Translations under genes and position numbers: made by a program | The notes under the pieces: generated by a model | The model's input: only the letters and a program-made list of their open reading frames with translations | Told to the model about the DNA's origin: nothing | The model's database searches: none | Shown here: piece after piece, positions 45,166-55,847 of the stretch | How positions within the stretch are numbered: the stretch's first letter is position 1 | Layout of the letters: every line of letters starts with the position of its first letter | Assembly (NCBI RefSeq): GCF_050003625.1 | Contig: NC_134398.1 | Coordinates: 112,258,145-112,322,144 of the forward strand | Origin: Haematobia irritans | Taxonomy: Eukaryota > Arthropoda > Insecta > Diptera > Muscidae | Direction: 5' to 3' | Length of the DNA: 64,000 bases

Positions 45166-45825
45166 CAACAGTGCAAACCGCTGCTTTTATCAGAAATAGA
45201 TGTCCAACCAATTTGAATAATTCGATAACTCCTGAGGAAATATGGTCGGGAAAAAAGCCTTGTGTTAAGTTTTTTCGCCAGATTGGATGTAAGGCATATG
45301 CGTTGAATAAGAAAGATAAATCTAAATGGGATGCTAGATCTTCTGAATATGTAATAGTAGGATACTCAAATGAATCGAAAGCTTACTAGGAACTAGAAAC
45401 CAGGAACTAGGACCATAACAAAGAGTAGACGAAAAGTTCATTGAGAGCGCATTATATAAACAAAATGAGACCCCTAATGGTCAAATGTTTTACGAATTCG
45501 AATTATTAAAACCCACTCGAATGGATCACCAGGTCAAATTAGCTCAGACATTGAAGAAGAAAACGATTCGTCACAAATGCAGGATGATGATGATTTTGTT
45601 GATTCTATAAGTGGTACAGAAGCCGAAAATACTGCAGGCCCACAGAACAATTTATCAGAAATTCCAGTTCAAGGGGAATCAATTAAGGAAAGACTGCGAT
45701 CCTGGGCTTTTAAGAAATGTAATGAATCTTCAAATAAGGTATCAGAAAATTTGATGGATCAAAGCCATTACGTGAGGCATTGTCTTCAGATCAAGCGGAT
45801 TCCTGGTGTAGAACCACAGAGTAAT
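45165..45825 (+). pseudogene. Copia integrase C-terminal region and linker
   Basis: Frame 45171-45389 has VQTAAFIRNRCPTNLNNS and TPEEIWSGKKPCVKFFRQ, then GCKAYALNKKDKSKWDARS and YVIVGYSNESKAY, the end of the copia integrase. A stop follows; the acidic linker continues at 45577-45800. The catalytic aspartates and glutamate are not present. Confidence 0.85.
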
Positions 45826-46060
45826 ACATACGGATTCTCAACGTGCTCAACAGATGGCTAAATTTGGAGCTCACCATTCACGAACGCAACACATTCACTA
45901 TAAATATCACTTCATCAAAGACACAATTGAACGAGGACTTGTCGAATTAAAATATTTACCATGTGAAAAGATGGTAGCCGATTTCTTCACGAAGCCCGTA
46001 CCAAAGCCGGAACATTATTGTTCTTGTAATAACATTGGAATTAAATTTAATTTAGATTAA
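45826..46060 (+). pseudogene. Copia RNase H end
   Basis: The frame 45854-46060 reads HSRTQHIHYKYHFIKDTIER and LKYLPCEKMVADFFTKPVP, the C-terminus of copia RNase H, ending in a stop before the polypurine tract. The whole reverse transcriptase, including the YVDD block, is missing between about 45824 and 45830. Confidence 0.85.
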
Positions 46061-46105
46061 TTAAATAATTTTGAATGCTATAAAATTATTTATGTTGAGG
46101 AGGCA

Positions 46106-46278
46106 TGTTGAAATAACTTTGTATGATAATACTGTATTACAACACAATTAATTTTAACATAGTAGGTTTGCTACATTTGCTTTATATTCAAACACTCAAA
46201 TATTCTGTTTGTTCACTCCAATTTTAAACGTCATTAAATAAAGACAAATTTTCATTGCTTAAATTATTTGTCTCAATA
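46106..46278 (+). repeat. Copia 3' LTR (173 bp) with polypurine tract
   Basis: Starts TGTTGAAATAAC, ends TGTCTCAATA. The preceding GAGGAGGCA is the likely polypurine tract. Confidence 0.85.
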
Positions 46279-46487
46279 AGGTCAACAATCATTTGCTCTC
46301 AGTTGGTTCTCTCGCTGTGCTCCATCTTTATTACGTTCCCCATACGCACTCTTTCTCTCTCGGTCTTTGAACAACATCGCAAAATACATATGTTTACTCA
46401 AAATTTCTAAATTACATCCATGCATATTATATTTATAAAACATTGATGTCCCAAACATAATAGATTCTAACATATTAACATAAGGTG
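46279..46487 (+). repeat. tRNA-pair noncoding repeat, copy C (right end)
   Basis: Matches the right part of copies A and B (CTCTCGCTGTG, ACATATGTTTACTC, GATGTCCCAAACATAATA, TTCTAACATATTAACAT). It directly follows the copia element, so it is the other side of the copy beginning at 40690. Confidence 0.6.
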
Positions 46488-47154
46488 AGTATTAAGTTCG
46501 AGTTTAGCCGCTAATTTTCAATAAAGTGAAAACTAAATCAGTAAAAAAGTCATAAAACTATACATATTTGTTGCAGATTTCATTTTAACTTAATGGCATG
46601 GTAAAACTACTAAAGGTACTACATCACAGTCAGCTGTTCACAGCTGAGTACATCCAACCGCCAAAAACATGTCTTGTTACTATTGGTTACATTTTGCATT
46701 TCACAGTTTACTATTGTCAAAAATATGTATGGTTACTATTCGTTACATAGGTTACTATTGGTTACATTTTACATGCCACAGGTTATTATTGTCAAAAACA
46801 TGTCTGCTTACTACTGGTTACATAGGTAACTATTGATAACTAAAATTAAAATGTAAACAAAACAAATTGAAAATATTTAATATCTTTTGTTTACAAACAT
46901 TAAATTTGTAAACAAAACTGACATTTGGGTGTACTTGAATTTTTTTGTCTTTATTGTTTTTGTAATACTGCAACTACCTGGGAATTATTTTACCATGTTA
47001 ACATATGTGACCCAAGCATTATATTATTTAAAAAATCGAACACGAAACACATATTTTTTACTTTTTTATCCCTGTAAATTATAATACTTTTGTTATTTAT
47101 CAAAATATGTTAAGTTTTGTTTTGAAAAACTATACCGGCTTAACTAGCTGCCAA
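46488..47154. other. A/T-rich stretch with a short tandem repeat
   Basis: At 46665-46840 a ~65-70-bp unit occurs about 2.5 times: ACATGTCT then GTTACTATTGGTTACATTTT. The remainder holds nothing I recognise. Confidence 0.5.
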
Positions 47155-48797
47155 TTAACCCTTTCGACCCTAAAGTTGCCTGTGGGCAACTTTTTGTGTT
47201 TTGAGACTAACTGTCACCGTTGTTTCTTGTTCATAAAACTGTAATGGTATCGAAAGCTACAAGTGTTTTCTTTAAGTTGAATAAAAAAATAGCTAATTTG
47301 GTTGTCAATTAGACAAATTTTTTCCATTAGTACGCACGTGCCTCAATAAAAAATATTTGCGAATTTGGAAAAAGGTTTTTATACATGTGACTTTTTTCAA
47401 ATATTACAACAACAATGTTGAAAGTTTTTATTAAATCGGTTGTAGTACATATCAAATAAAATATTTGTTGAAGTCAAATCTTAGAATTGCAAAAAAAAAC
47501 AACATGTGAAAAATTTTTAAATTTGCCTGTGGGCAATATTGGGCAATTATGGTAGTAAAATTACATATTTTTGGACATGAGACGTAGAGAAACAAGGTTT
47601 GAAAAACAATGATATTGAGCAAATTTTGACCTTCGGTTGGGATGCCCCAGTGACGAGGAATGCGGCGATGATGTGGAAGACATATTTACACTGCTGGAGG
47701 AATTTGGAAGGATCGCCATAGATATCGGTTTTCTTGGTAACGTAACATACTGGTGGATTACGAAGACTATTGGCGCTTTATTATATTTTTTTTGACCGCC
47801 AGTTAAAATGGCATGGTTTCAAACCAAACAAAAAAAACAAAACATTTTCGTGAATCACGCGTGATTCACTCGAAGCCGAGAAGGAAATTTACTCTAAATC
47901 TCGAAAATGTGCGTGAACGGGACTAAACAAAAATGTGTTGTGCGAGAGTAAAAATCAATTTGTGTTCGTGATTGTGAGTGAGTAAAATTTCCCCGAAATC
48001 ACTCTCACGGTAAAAAATCACGTTCACGATCCAACGCGCGCTCACGATAAAGTACACGTGTACGATTAAACAGAGAAAAACAAAAAATAAAAATAATTGT
48101 GCTAATTGTTCCATTGTGAGTTATGAATATTAATTACTCATTAGTAATCGCTGCGAGTCATGAGATTTAACTTGAATCACAAGAATTTTCGTGAATGATA
48201 ATTGTTGTATCACGAACATTTTCGTGAATGAAGAATATTGTCGTGAGTCGTGAGAAATTTCATGAATTACGAGAATTTTATTGAGCCACCAAAAATTGTC
48301 GTGTTCCAAAAATATTCGTGAATCACGAGATTTGTCGTTAATTACGAAAATTGTTACGAATCGTGTGGGAGCATGAGGCGTCCGTGAGAACAAATATTTA
48401 TTCGTGAGTGGGCCTGAGCGTGAGTGAAATTTCACTCAGGTGCTCCTCCAAGTATATATTTACTGTAAAAATGACAACAATTTTTAAAAAAATCCAATAA
48501 AACGTAATACGTCTGTCATTACAAAACAAACCATTTTATAGTCAAAATTAAGTCCAAAAAACTTAGTTGTTAGTACCTTTATTTTGTATTTATTTTCATA
48601 ATTTATTATGATTCTAAATAAACTAATTATAATAATAAGTCACAATTGCCCAAAGTTGCCCACAGGCAACATTCTCTACCGAATGGGTGTGGCGACCCCA
48701 AATTTTGGCTAGACTTTTCTTAAATGAATTCAACATGATTAAAAGTATAAACAATTTTTTAACGATACCGATAAAAATTCGGGGTCGAATGGGTTAA
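47155..48797. mobile_element. Decayed piggyBac-type transposon
   Basis: The element is flanked by TTAA on both sides (47155-47158, 48794-48797) and its ends read CCCTTTCGACCC and the complement of CCCATTCGACCCC. Subterminal inverted repeats AGTTGCCTGTGGGCAACT (47173) and GTTGCCCACAGGCAAC (48655) sit at unequal distances from the ends, as in piggyBac. Near 47640-47720 a broken frame reads CPSDEECGDDVEDIFTLLEE, like the acidic N-terminus of piggyBac transposases. Most of the transposase is missing, replaced by A/T sequence and a CGTGA-rich element. Autonomous activity is impossible. Confidence 0.8.
47840..48455. mobile_element. Old copy of a CGTGAGT-type hAT MITE
   Basis: The stretch is rich in TCGTGAATCACG, CGTGAGTGTGAG and similar motifs and ends TCACTCAGGTGCTCCTCCA, a degraded form of the right terminus of the MITE at 19534-20134. 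The left terminus is not recognisable. It lies within the piggyBac relative. Confidence 0.65.
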
Positions 48798-49322
48798 TAA
48801 AAAACGATCGCCTATGATCGTCTTGCAGTGTAAATGAGTTTGTCCGAATTATTTTGACAAACTTTATTTTTTCTCTGTTGGTTAAGCTATATTGTACTCG
48901 TAGGTTAGTCATCATAAGCTGAAATCAAGAAATACTTCACTGATTCATTAACAGATTATCAGGCAAGTGTGTTCTATATATGTTTTGGTGTAAAACATAC
49001 AATATATAGTAATTTAGAAATTTCGGGTTAACATATATATGTTTCGAGATGTCAGAATGAGAGAGAGAGAGAGAGCGAGAGCGCAAGAATATGGAAACAG
49101 AACTATATATGGCGACGGCACAGGGTTGCTAATATTGCCGATTTATGCACCCAGAAAAAAGTGACCCCTTCTTTAAGTTAAAATGAACTCATTGTGAAGA
49201 AATTTGAACTTCGTATAGCGCCAAAGACATTTTTTTTTGTTTGAACGATGTGATTTTCGTAGAAATTAGGTAGAATGCATTCCATATATTAATTAACATT
49301 TTCCTATATTTATGTACCACTA
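48798..49322. other. A/T-rich spacer with short GA tract
   Basis: Contains a (GA)n run at about 49058-49076 and a TTAAGCTATATTG island at 48887 that resembles 13222. Nothing else was recognised. Confidence 0.4.
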
Positions 49323-50152
49323 TACACACAAAAAAATAAAATATGACTTTGTACATAAATTGGTACATTTTTAATAATTTATGGACTCTTTCATAAAATA
49401 GATGTACGTTTACGTAATTTATTTTTGCGTAAATATTTGTTATTATAAATTATTATCTTTTTAATAATGTGCATGGACTCTTTCATACAATTCATGAAAC
49501 TTTACATAATATATCCAAAATACTGGTTTTCTCTTAGCGTGAGAGAGCCACAATATAGTGTTACTCTCATAGGTATACAATACAAGCATACCATACAAAC
49601 AATACAAGCATACAATACAAAACAAAAAAGACAAACAGCGTTTTATAAGTTAACACGTGTCTTTATTGTGTTTGGTTTGTTCAGTCCAGTTTGATTCGCC
49701 GTCGTGATCGGAAAATTATTTATTACTGGAAAGGTTGATGAAATAAAGCAACTTTAACCACGCTTCAATTGCTCATGTTTATAACTAAATTAAAATAATA
49801 AAAAATTATGTTTTCTTGCTTGCTGGGCTTTAACGGATTTTTGTAATAAATGGGCCTATTATGTATGCAATTAGGGCAAATGAAATGCAAAAGAAAAAAG
49901 GAAAAGTTACATTTAATGTATGACGTTTTAATGACTATTATGTAAAAGTACATATTTTTTCAGTATCGAAAAGTATGTACACTTCATTTATAATAAAAAA
50001 AAAATTCATTAAAATTATGTATTCATTTGTACTCATTCAAAACCAGTATTTTTTAAAATTATGAATCGTTTTCATACAATTTATGAATTCAGTGTTTGAA
50101 AAAATTTTAAGAACACTATTCATAAAATAAATGTATTATTTTTTTGTGTGTA
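49323..50152. mobile_element. MITE-like element with TACACACAAAAAAATA ends
   Basis: The left end TACACACAAAAAAATA and right end TATTTTTTTGTGTGTA are inverted. Flanks are CTA on both sides (49320-49322, 50153-50155); a TA duplication is equally possible if the ends start at CACACA. Internally, ATGGACTCTTTCATA and AATAATTT-type repeats occur twice near the left side. No coding frame is conserved, so the superfamily is open (PIF/Harbinger or Tc1). Confidence 0.65.
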
Positions 50153-51404
50153 CTACAGAATGAAAAAATTTAACTGAATTGAATTCATATATGGAATGAC
50201 ATTTGGACAAATCTTACATATTTGTGGTAAACTTTTTACTTCAAATTTAGAACTGCTTACCTTCGTTTTTAAATACAATTTTATGTATTTATATAAGCAA
50301 TTTTTTCTTCAATAAAAGACATGTTTTATTAATATATTAAATATATTTATTTAGACTCAACAGCATCGACGGCCTTGAAATATTCAAACACATTATTTAT
50401 CTTCTTATAGTACCTTTCACTTTGAATAAGTTGCTGCCTAGCAATATTGTTCACCTTTTACAATTTCAATACCTACAAATATAAACAAAAAAAAAATCCT
50501 AAACCAATTTTTTCACAAAAGGTTAGCGTCACTGAATATTACCTCATAATGGAAGATTCCAAAATGAAGTCGAATGAAGGGGTTGTTATTCTGCTGGTGT
50601 CTTCTTTTTTTATAAACCAATTTTCAAAAAACGAACATTTTTCTCACTAATTTAAAATAACAAATATTTTTATATATTTTATTTGTTTTTTATTATATTA
50701 TTTTACAATATTATTTTTAACAATCTCTCCGTATACCATAACAACGCGATTCCAACTAAAAAAACAACCCACGCGCAAACACATCGATTACATCGATGTC
50801 AGGTACCGTTTACAGGTAGATAAAAGAAATGTAGGAAATTTTCCTATATTCTAACAAGTGTGTTTCCTTAAGTTTTGAAAGGATTGAATACTTCTTAGTA
50901 CGAATGAACTAAAATATTTTGTATGTCTAGTGTTATTCGTATGTATGATAAGCTTTCTATAATAAAGGAAGTCAGAATTATCATTTTATAAGAAACCTTA
51001 CAAAATTTGAGGAAACTTGGTTTTAGTTTATTTTTACGAATGCTTTGTTATCAGTGAATAAAATTTTCTTTTACAGTAGTAAATTCTTATACCCAGCGAA
51101 GAAAACAGTATTAGTAAAATGCCATGCCTTATTCTAGTTAATGAACTATTCCTAACTGCTTTCAGTTTAGGATTTTTTTACTGAAACAAGTACATTTTAT
51201 TATTTCGCACAAAAATTTAACTGAATGGAAATAAAGGCCCTTTCGTTATTTAGAAAAATTCGTTAAATCGAACGGGAATATTAAATGTCAACTTTTATTG
51301 AAAATCGTTGTGTTTTTACCAGATGAGTAAAAATTCATAAGTATTTGGCAAAATTAAACTACAGAGACACTTTAAAACTGATGAACTTGATATATCTAGG
51401 TTAG
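50153..51404. other. A/T-rich stretch with a weak exon-like signal
   Basis: On the minus strand 50350-50460 can be read as VNNIARQQLIQSERYYKKIN and onward to a stop, with AATAAA-like signals downstream, and a GT...AG pair about 70 bp apart upstream. The spliced frame contains stops, so I do not call a gene. The rest has no recognised feature. Confidence 0.3.
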
Positions 51405-52190
51405 GTTAGAATGATAATAGGTTACAAGATTCGCTGTCTCATGAGGGTCTACATTCACCCATGTCAATATTAGCATTGATGTGTGCTCCAACTTCTTAGC
51501 CGAATTCCCTACTTTGTTTCCAGTCCCCGGTTTTAAAATGTGCCAGACATAGGTAATGTTCATAATAAGATCTTCCTAAAACGTTCTACATACACCATTA
51601 CTCTGCTGCTCCTGTCGGCATTGATGTACTCTTAACGCTAGATTACCGTTTCGACGGAGCACCAACAAAAGTTTCTCAGCAGTAGTTTATCCCTCACAGT
51701 AATGATGCTCGACATTCCTGTTTATTTCATAGTTTCTCTTCAACTATAAGAAGGAGTGTGCTTGTTATTGAGCTAAATAGGAATCGGATGGCACTCATTA
51801 ATAAGTAGTACCAGTGCTCCAGTTTGTCGTAGTTTTTTTAATTTATTATAATTTACTGATTTCTATACTCTCTGCATTTTAAAATCTTATTGGATCTAGA
51901 CATTTACCTATGGGTCAACATATTCCAAAAGTTTTGCAAATGGGATGCTCAAAATAATACAGTTTCCTAAGGGTCTGTCCCAGACTGGTTCATGAGGACC
52001 TGTCTAGTCCTACTAAGTTCTCCTAGGTCATGTTCTTTGCAATGAGCCACAAACCCGTGAAATAGTGATCGGTACCTTCTACCTTCTATACCTTTCGTCT
52101 AGAACTGGGACTGGTTAATTCGCACCAGGGAGTAGTCCAGTACCGGTTTTGGGGTAGATCCATTTCCCGTAGCGGGGCTGCCACTCTATC
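51405..52190. repeat. Old repeat bounded by TTAGGTTA-type ends
   Basis: The left side has GGTTAGGTTAGAATG and the right side GGGGCTGCCACTC followed by TAACCTAAC, so the right end resembles the LINE/SINE tail on the plus strand. The interior is less A/T-rich than its surroundings and carries no intact frame. It may be a diverged LINE remnant. Confidence 0.4.
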
Positions 52191-52274
52191 TAACCTAACT
52201 TTACCTAGCTACCCGGCCATTGAATATGTGTTTCCAAACATTTGATGGAATCTAAATATCTTGGGAATGCCGTA

Positions 52275-52617
52275 GGTTAGGTTAGGTGGCAGCCCGATGT
52301 ATCAGGCTCACTTAGACTATTCAGTCCATTGTGATACCACATTGGTGAACATCTCTCTTATCACTGAGTGCTGCCCGATTCCATGTTAAGCTCAATGACA
52401 AGAGACTCCTCCTTTTATAGCCGAGTCCGAACGGCGTTCAACATTGCAGTGAAACCACTTAGAGAAGCTTTGAAACCCTCAGAAATGTCACCAGCATTAC
52501 TGAGGTGGGATAATCCACCGCTGAAAAACTTTTTGGTGTTCGGTCGAAGCAGGAATCGAACCCACGACCTTGTGTATGCAAGGCGGGCATGCTAACCATT
52601 GCACCACGGTGGCTCCC
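52275..52617 (-). mobile_element. Complete tRNA-derived SINE with LINE-like 3' tail
   Basis: On the minus strand it starts GGAGCCACCGTGGTGCAATG with an A box (GTGCAATGGTTAGCATG) and B box (GGGTTCGATTCC), continues with a ~180-bp body (CACTTAGAG... GCCGTTCGGACTCGGC), and ends with a ~75-bp tail, GTGGTATCACAATGGACTGA to GGGCTGCCACC, plus CCTAACCTAACC. The direct repeat TGCCGTA flanks it (52268-52274, 52618-52624). A Pol III transcript is copied by a LINE enzyme in trans; the tail is the same as the 3' end of the LOA-like LINE in this window. Confidence 0.9.
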
Positions 52618-52624
52618 TGCCGTA

Positions 52625-54068
52625 CGTTGTGGACATTTCCGAAGGACTTAAGTCATTCTCATAATCGTCAAATATTGCTGATTTTCTGTTGTTTATTTTC
52701 TTAAGGTTAAAAGCGTTTTCGTTAAATCGAACGTAAATTTTGTTCAACCGTTCGGTATTTAGAATACTCAATGTAAAGAATTTGGAAGTTCGTAGAATTG
52801 GATTATCGCTAAATGGGATATTTGTTAAACAGAGCTTCGACTGTATTTGCTTTGTTCTTTATACCGCATGCACATTACACTTCCAAAGACCTTTTTATAT
52901 AGATTTCAACTGCCATTTGCCTTACATAGGGCTGTCATTCGGGATCGATTTTTATAAATCCCGGGATTCGGGATTTCAAAATGTAGAATACCGCGATCCC
53001 GGAATTTTTTTCGGGATACCGAAATTTTCGGGATTCTTTAAATATTTTAAGTAATAATATGTTAATCTACAGCGCCAAAAAATTGATTAATTTAATTCAA
53101 TATTATTAACAAAAGCAAACAAAAGAACTAAATTAAATTAAAAAGCAATTTCAAATTGCTATCATACTTAGAAAATTATTTTGAGGATTATGATTAGATC
53201 CCTGCCAGCATTTCAAAGTTCCATTTCATTCCCATCGCTACCACAGACTCGTAAGTGACACTACAACAATCGCCAACTGTGAAACATATCAAAACGTACG
53301 AAATGTACATGAAAGTATTTTGCCATCATTATTGTTACAAGGGCCATGTTTTATTTTGTGAGACACCAAGCGCAGCTAGCTTATTATAATTTATTTAAAT
53401 AAAAACGAAAATGAAGGGCTGGAAACATAGATATTTCGCTTAAAATTGAGAAAGGTATATTGGTGTATAATTTTCGATTTTTCAAGTGGAATAAAGTGAT
53501 CGTTTTTCAGATATTTTTCCAGACACGCTGCCTCCATCGAGAATAAAAACACTGGCTGATAGTCACCGCAACATGTAACTTGCCACTTGTAACTCAACAT
53601 CATTATGTTAAATGTGATGTGATAGTCGTATAAATGTTATACTTATAAGAATTTATAAATGTTTAATCAAATTAATAAACATCTAAACAATCGTGTTTTA
53701 CTTGACCACAATGATTCTTTTACAACTATCTTAAAATGCACTTTTTCTGATAGTTTGAAGGGGCTCTAATTAGCGTCGCACAGTGGTTCCAACTCGTTTT
53801 TTTGTGGAAATAATTGTGCAACTTCTGAACGGATAATGATATATTTTTTCTTTGGGTGAAAGCTGAGGTGTTTTTCTCTAAGTTTGCAAGTGTGTTAGTC
53901 CCTAGAGGGTCTACGGGCTGACCTGTAGGCGCAGAAAGTTGGTCACCTTCAATATCAATTTTTTTTTAGCTGTCAAATCCGCAACTGTGAACCGATTTCG
54001 ATGATTTTTTCTTTGGTGGATAGAACTTCTAAAACTCTTCAAAAAATTGATCGAGATATAGGCCCCCT
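52625..54068. other. A/T-rich stretch; ATCCCG repeats at 52928-53045
   Basis: Most of it holds nothing recognisable. At 52928-53045 the motif TCGGGAT and its complement ATCCCG recur about eight times, starting TAGGGCTGTCATTCGGGAT, which looks like one end of a small hAT-like element; the partner end was not found. Confidence 0.4.
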
Positions 54069-54099
54069 GAGGTGGATAGACCAAGACGACATGCGGTGT
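54069..54099 (+). mobile_element. ~30-bp LINE ORF1 fragment at edge of (TA)n
   Basis: GAGGTGGATAGACCAAGACG followed by ACATGCGGTG is the DEVDGPRRHAV-coding part of the LOA-like ORF1 (complement at 23209-23250). The TA tract starts at the ORF1 position that reads TTTATATT. Confidence 0.7.
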
Positions 54100-54609
<510 letters not shown>

Positions 54610-54623
54610 GATGTCTAATTTCC

Positions 54624-55463
54624 TCATTGCCGCACACGTCTAATTTCACACATTCTGGCCAAGTTGACTTGCTTTCGCGAAGAAATTGGGGGTCCCGTGA
54701 ACCACATTGAAACATCCCAATTATGCTGATATTTTGTTGCAAGATCTGCAGGATTCATTTTTGATGGTACCCATCGCCATTGTGTTACATTTGTGACTTC
54801 CAATATTTCACCTACACGGTGCATTACAAATTGTTGAAACTTTTTGGGATCCATACGAAGCCACTGTAAAACTGTTTTGGAGTCTGTCCAGAAGTATTTC
54901 GATGTGAAATTTAATCGGCTAATTTCGAGAACTTTTTGGGCAATTCTCACTCCAATAATAGCAGCTTGCAGCTCTAATCTGGGAATAGACATTGGTTTCA
55001 ATGGAGCTACCTTAGATTTGCCTGCAATTATGGCAACATCACACTGGTGTTGACTGAAGACCCGGATGTAGCAAACGGCTGCGTAGGCATCTTCACCCGC
55101 ATCAACGAATGTGTGCAATTCTGTTTCCGTTGCTTCATTTAAATATTGGGAGTAACATCTTGGAATCTCAACAGCTGATATACGGTCGATTGCAGCTTTC
55201 CAATTTTGCCATTTAATATATAAACAGTTGCGGATTTCGTCATCCCAATTGATGTCAGATCGCCAGACTTCTTGAAGAAGAATTTTGAGTGTTGTTGTAT
55301 AACATGATATAAAGCCAAGTGGATCGAAAATAGACATCAGAGCTTGCAACAGTTCTCTCTTCGTGGGAATTGTTTCTGTGGTGAGTATATCTCGCCGAAG
55401 TCTGGCATATCTGAAAATGTATACAAAAACATCTTTATTGGGGTCCCAAAACATACCCAACAT
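54624..55463 (-). pseudogene. BEL/Pao RT end, RNase H and start of integrase region
   Basis: A 279-codon frame. LGMFWDPNKDVFVY and LQALMSIFDPLGFISC are the characteristic post-RT block of Pao elements. RNase H follows with FVDAGEDAYAAVCY, SIPRLELQAAIIGVRIA, FWTDSKTVLQWLR and NPADLATK. The frame then stops; the continuation in another frame (54536-54742) runs into the palindrome arm, and the integrase catalytic core is absent. Confidence 0.85.
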
Positions 55464-55467
55464 CTTT

Positions 55468-55847
55468 TCAGTATTTGTGAGGCCTTTTGGCGTTTTTTTT
55501 GGCAGAAGTTATCTCTTCGAGGTAGTTGGTGACTGCGTCATTATTCGAAGACCAGTTTCGAATGTGAAATCCAGCAGCGGCGTGAATCAATTTTACTTGT
55601 GACGCTAATTCGATGGCTTCTTCTTCGCTGTCTACACTGTCAATAAAATCATCAACATAGTGGTTGTGTTGAATGGCAGTTACCGCGCGGGTATATTTGT
55701 CCTTGAATTGATCAGCATTGAAATCTCGGACGTAATGTGCTATGCATGGGGACATGAAATTCCAAATGTTAATGAACACATTACATAAACACTCGGCTTC
55801 TCCGGAAGATAATTTTTGTCCCACCACAGGAATCCTTGAGTGTGCAT
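55468..55847 (-). pseudogene. BEL/Pao RT, active-site part
   Basis: The region contains CIAHYVRDFNADQFKD, HNHYVDDFIDSVDSEEEA (YVDD catalytic motif) and GFHIRNWSSNN. The first ~35 codons are read in a shifted frame; the correct one continues from the MHT triplet at the foldback insertion site. A small shift near 55490 separates it from the RNase H frame. Confidence 0.85.

Larger units (their letters stand above)
41696..46278 (+). mobile_element. Ty1/copia LTR retrotransposon, internally deleted
   Basis: LTRs lie at 41696-41835 and 46106-46278. The flanks are AGGAC (41691-41695) and AGGTC (46279-46283), a likely 5-bp duplication with one change. Directly after the 5' LTR, GGTTATGGGCCTA matches the internal initiator-tRNA-Met primer site used by copia. 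Gag, protease, part of integrase and the end of RNase H are present; the reverse transcriptase is deleted at about 45825, and the middle is interrupted by unrelated sequence and a mariner. Confidence 0.88.
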
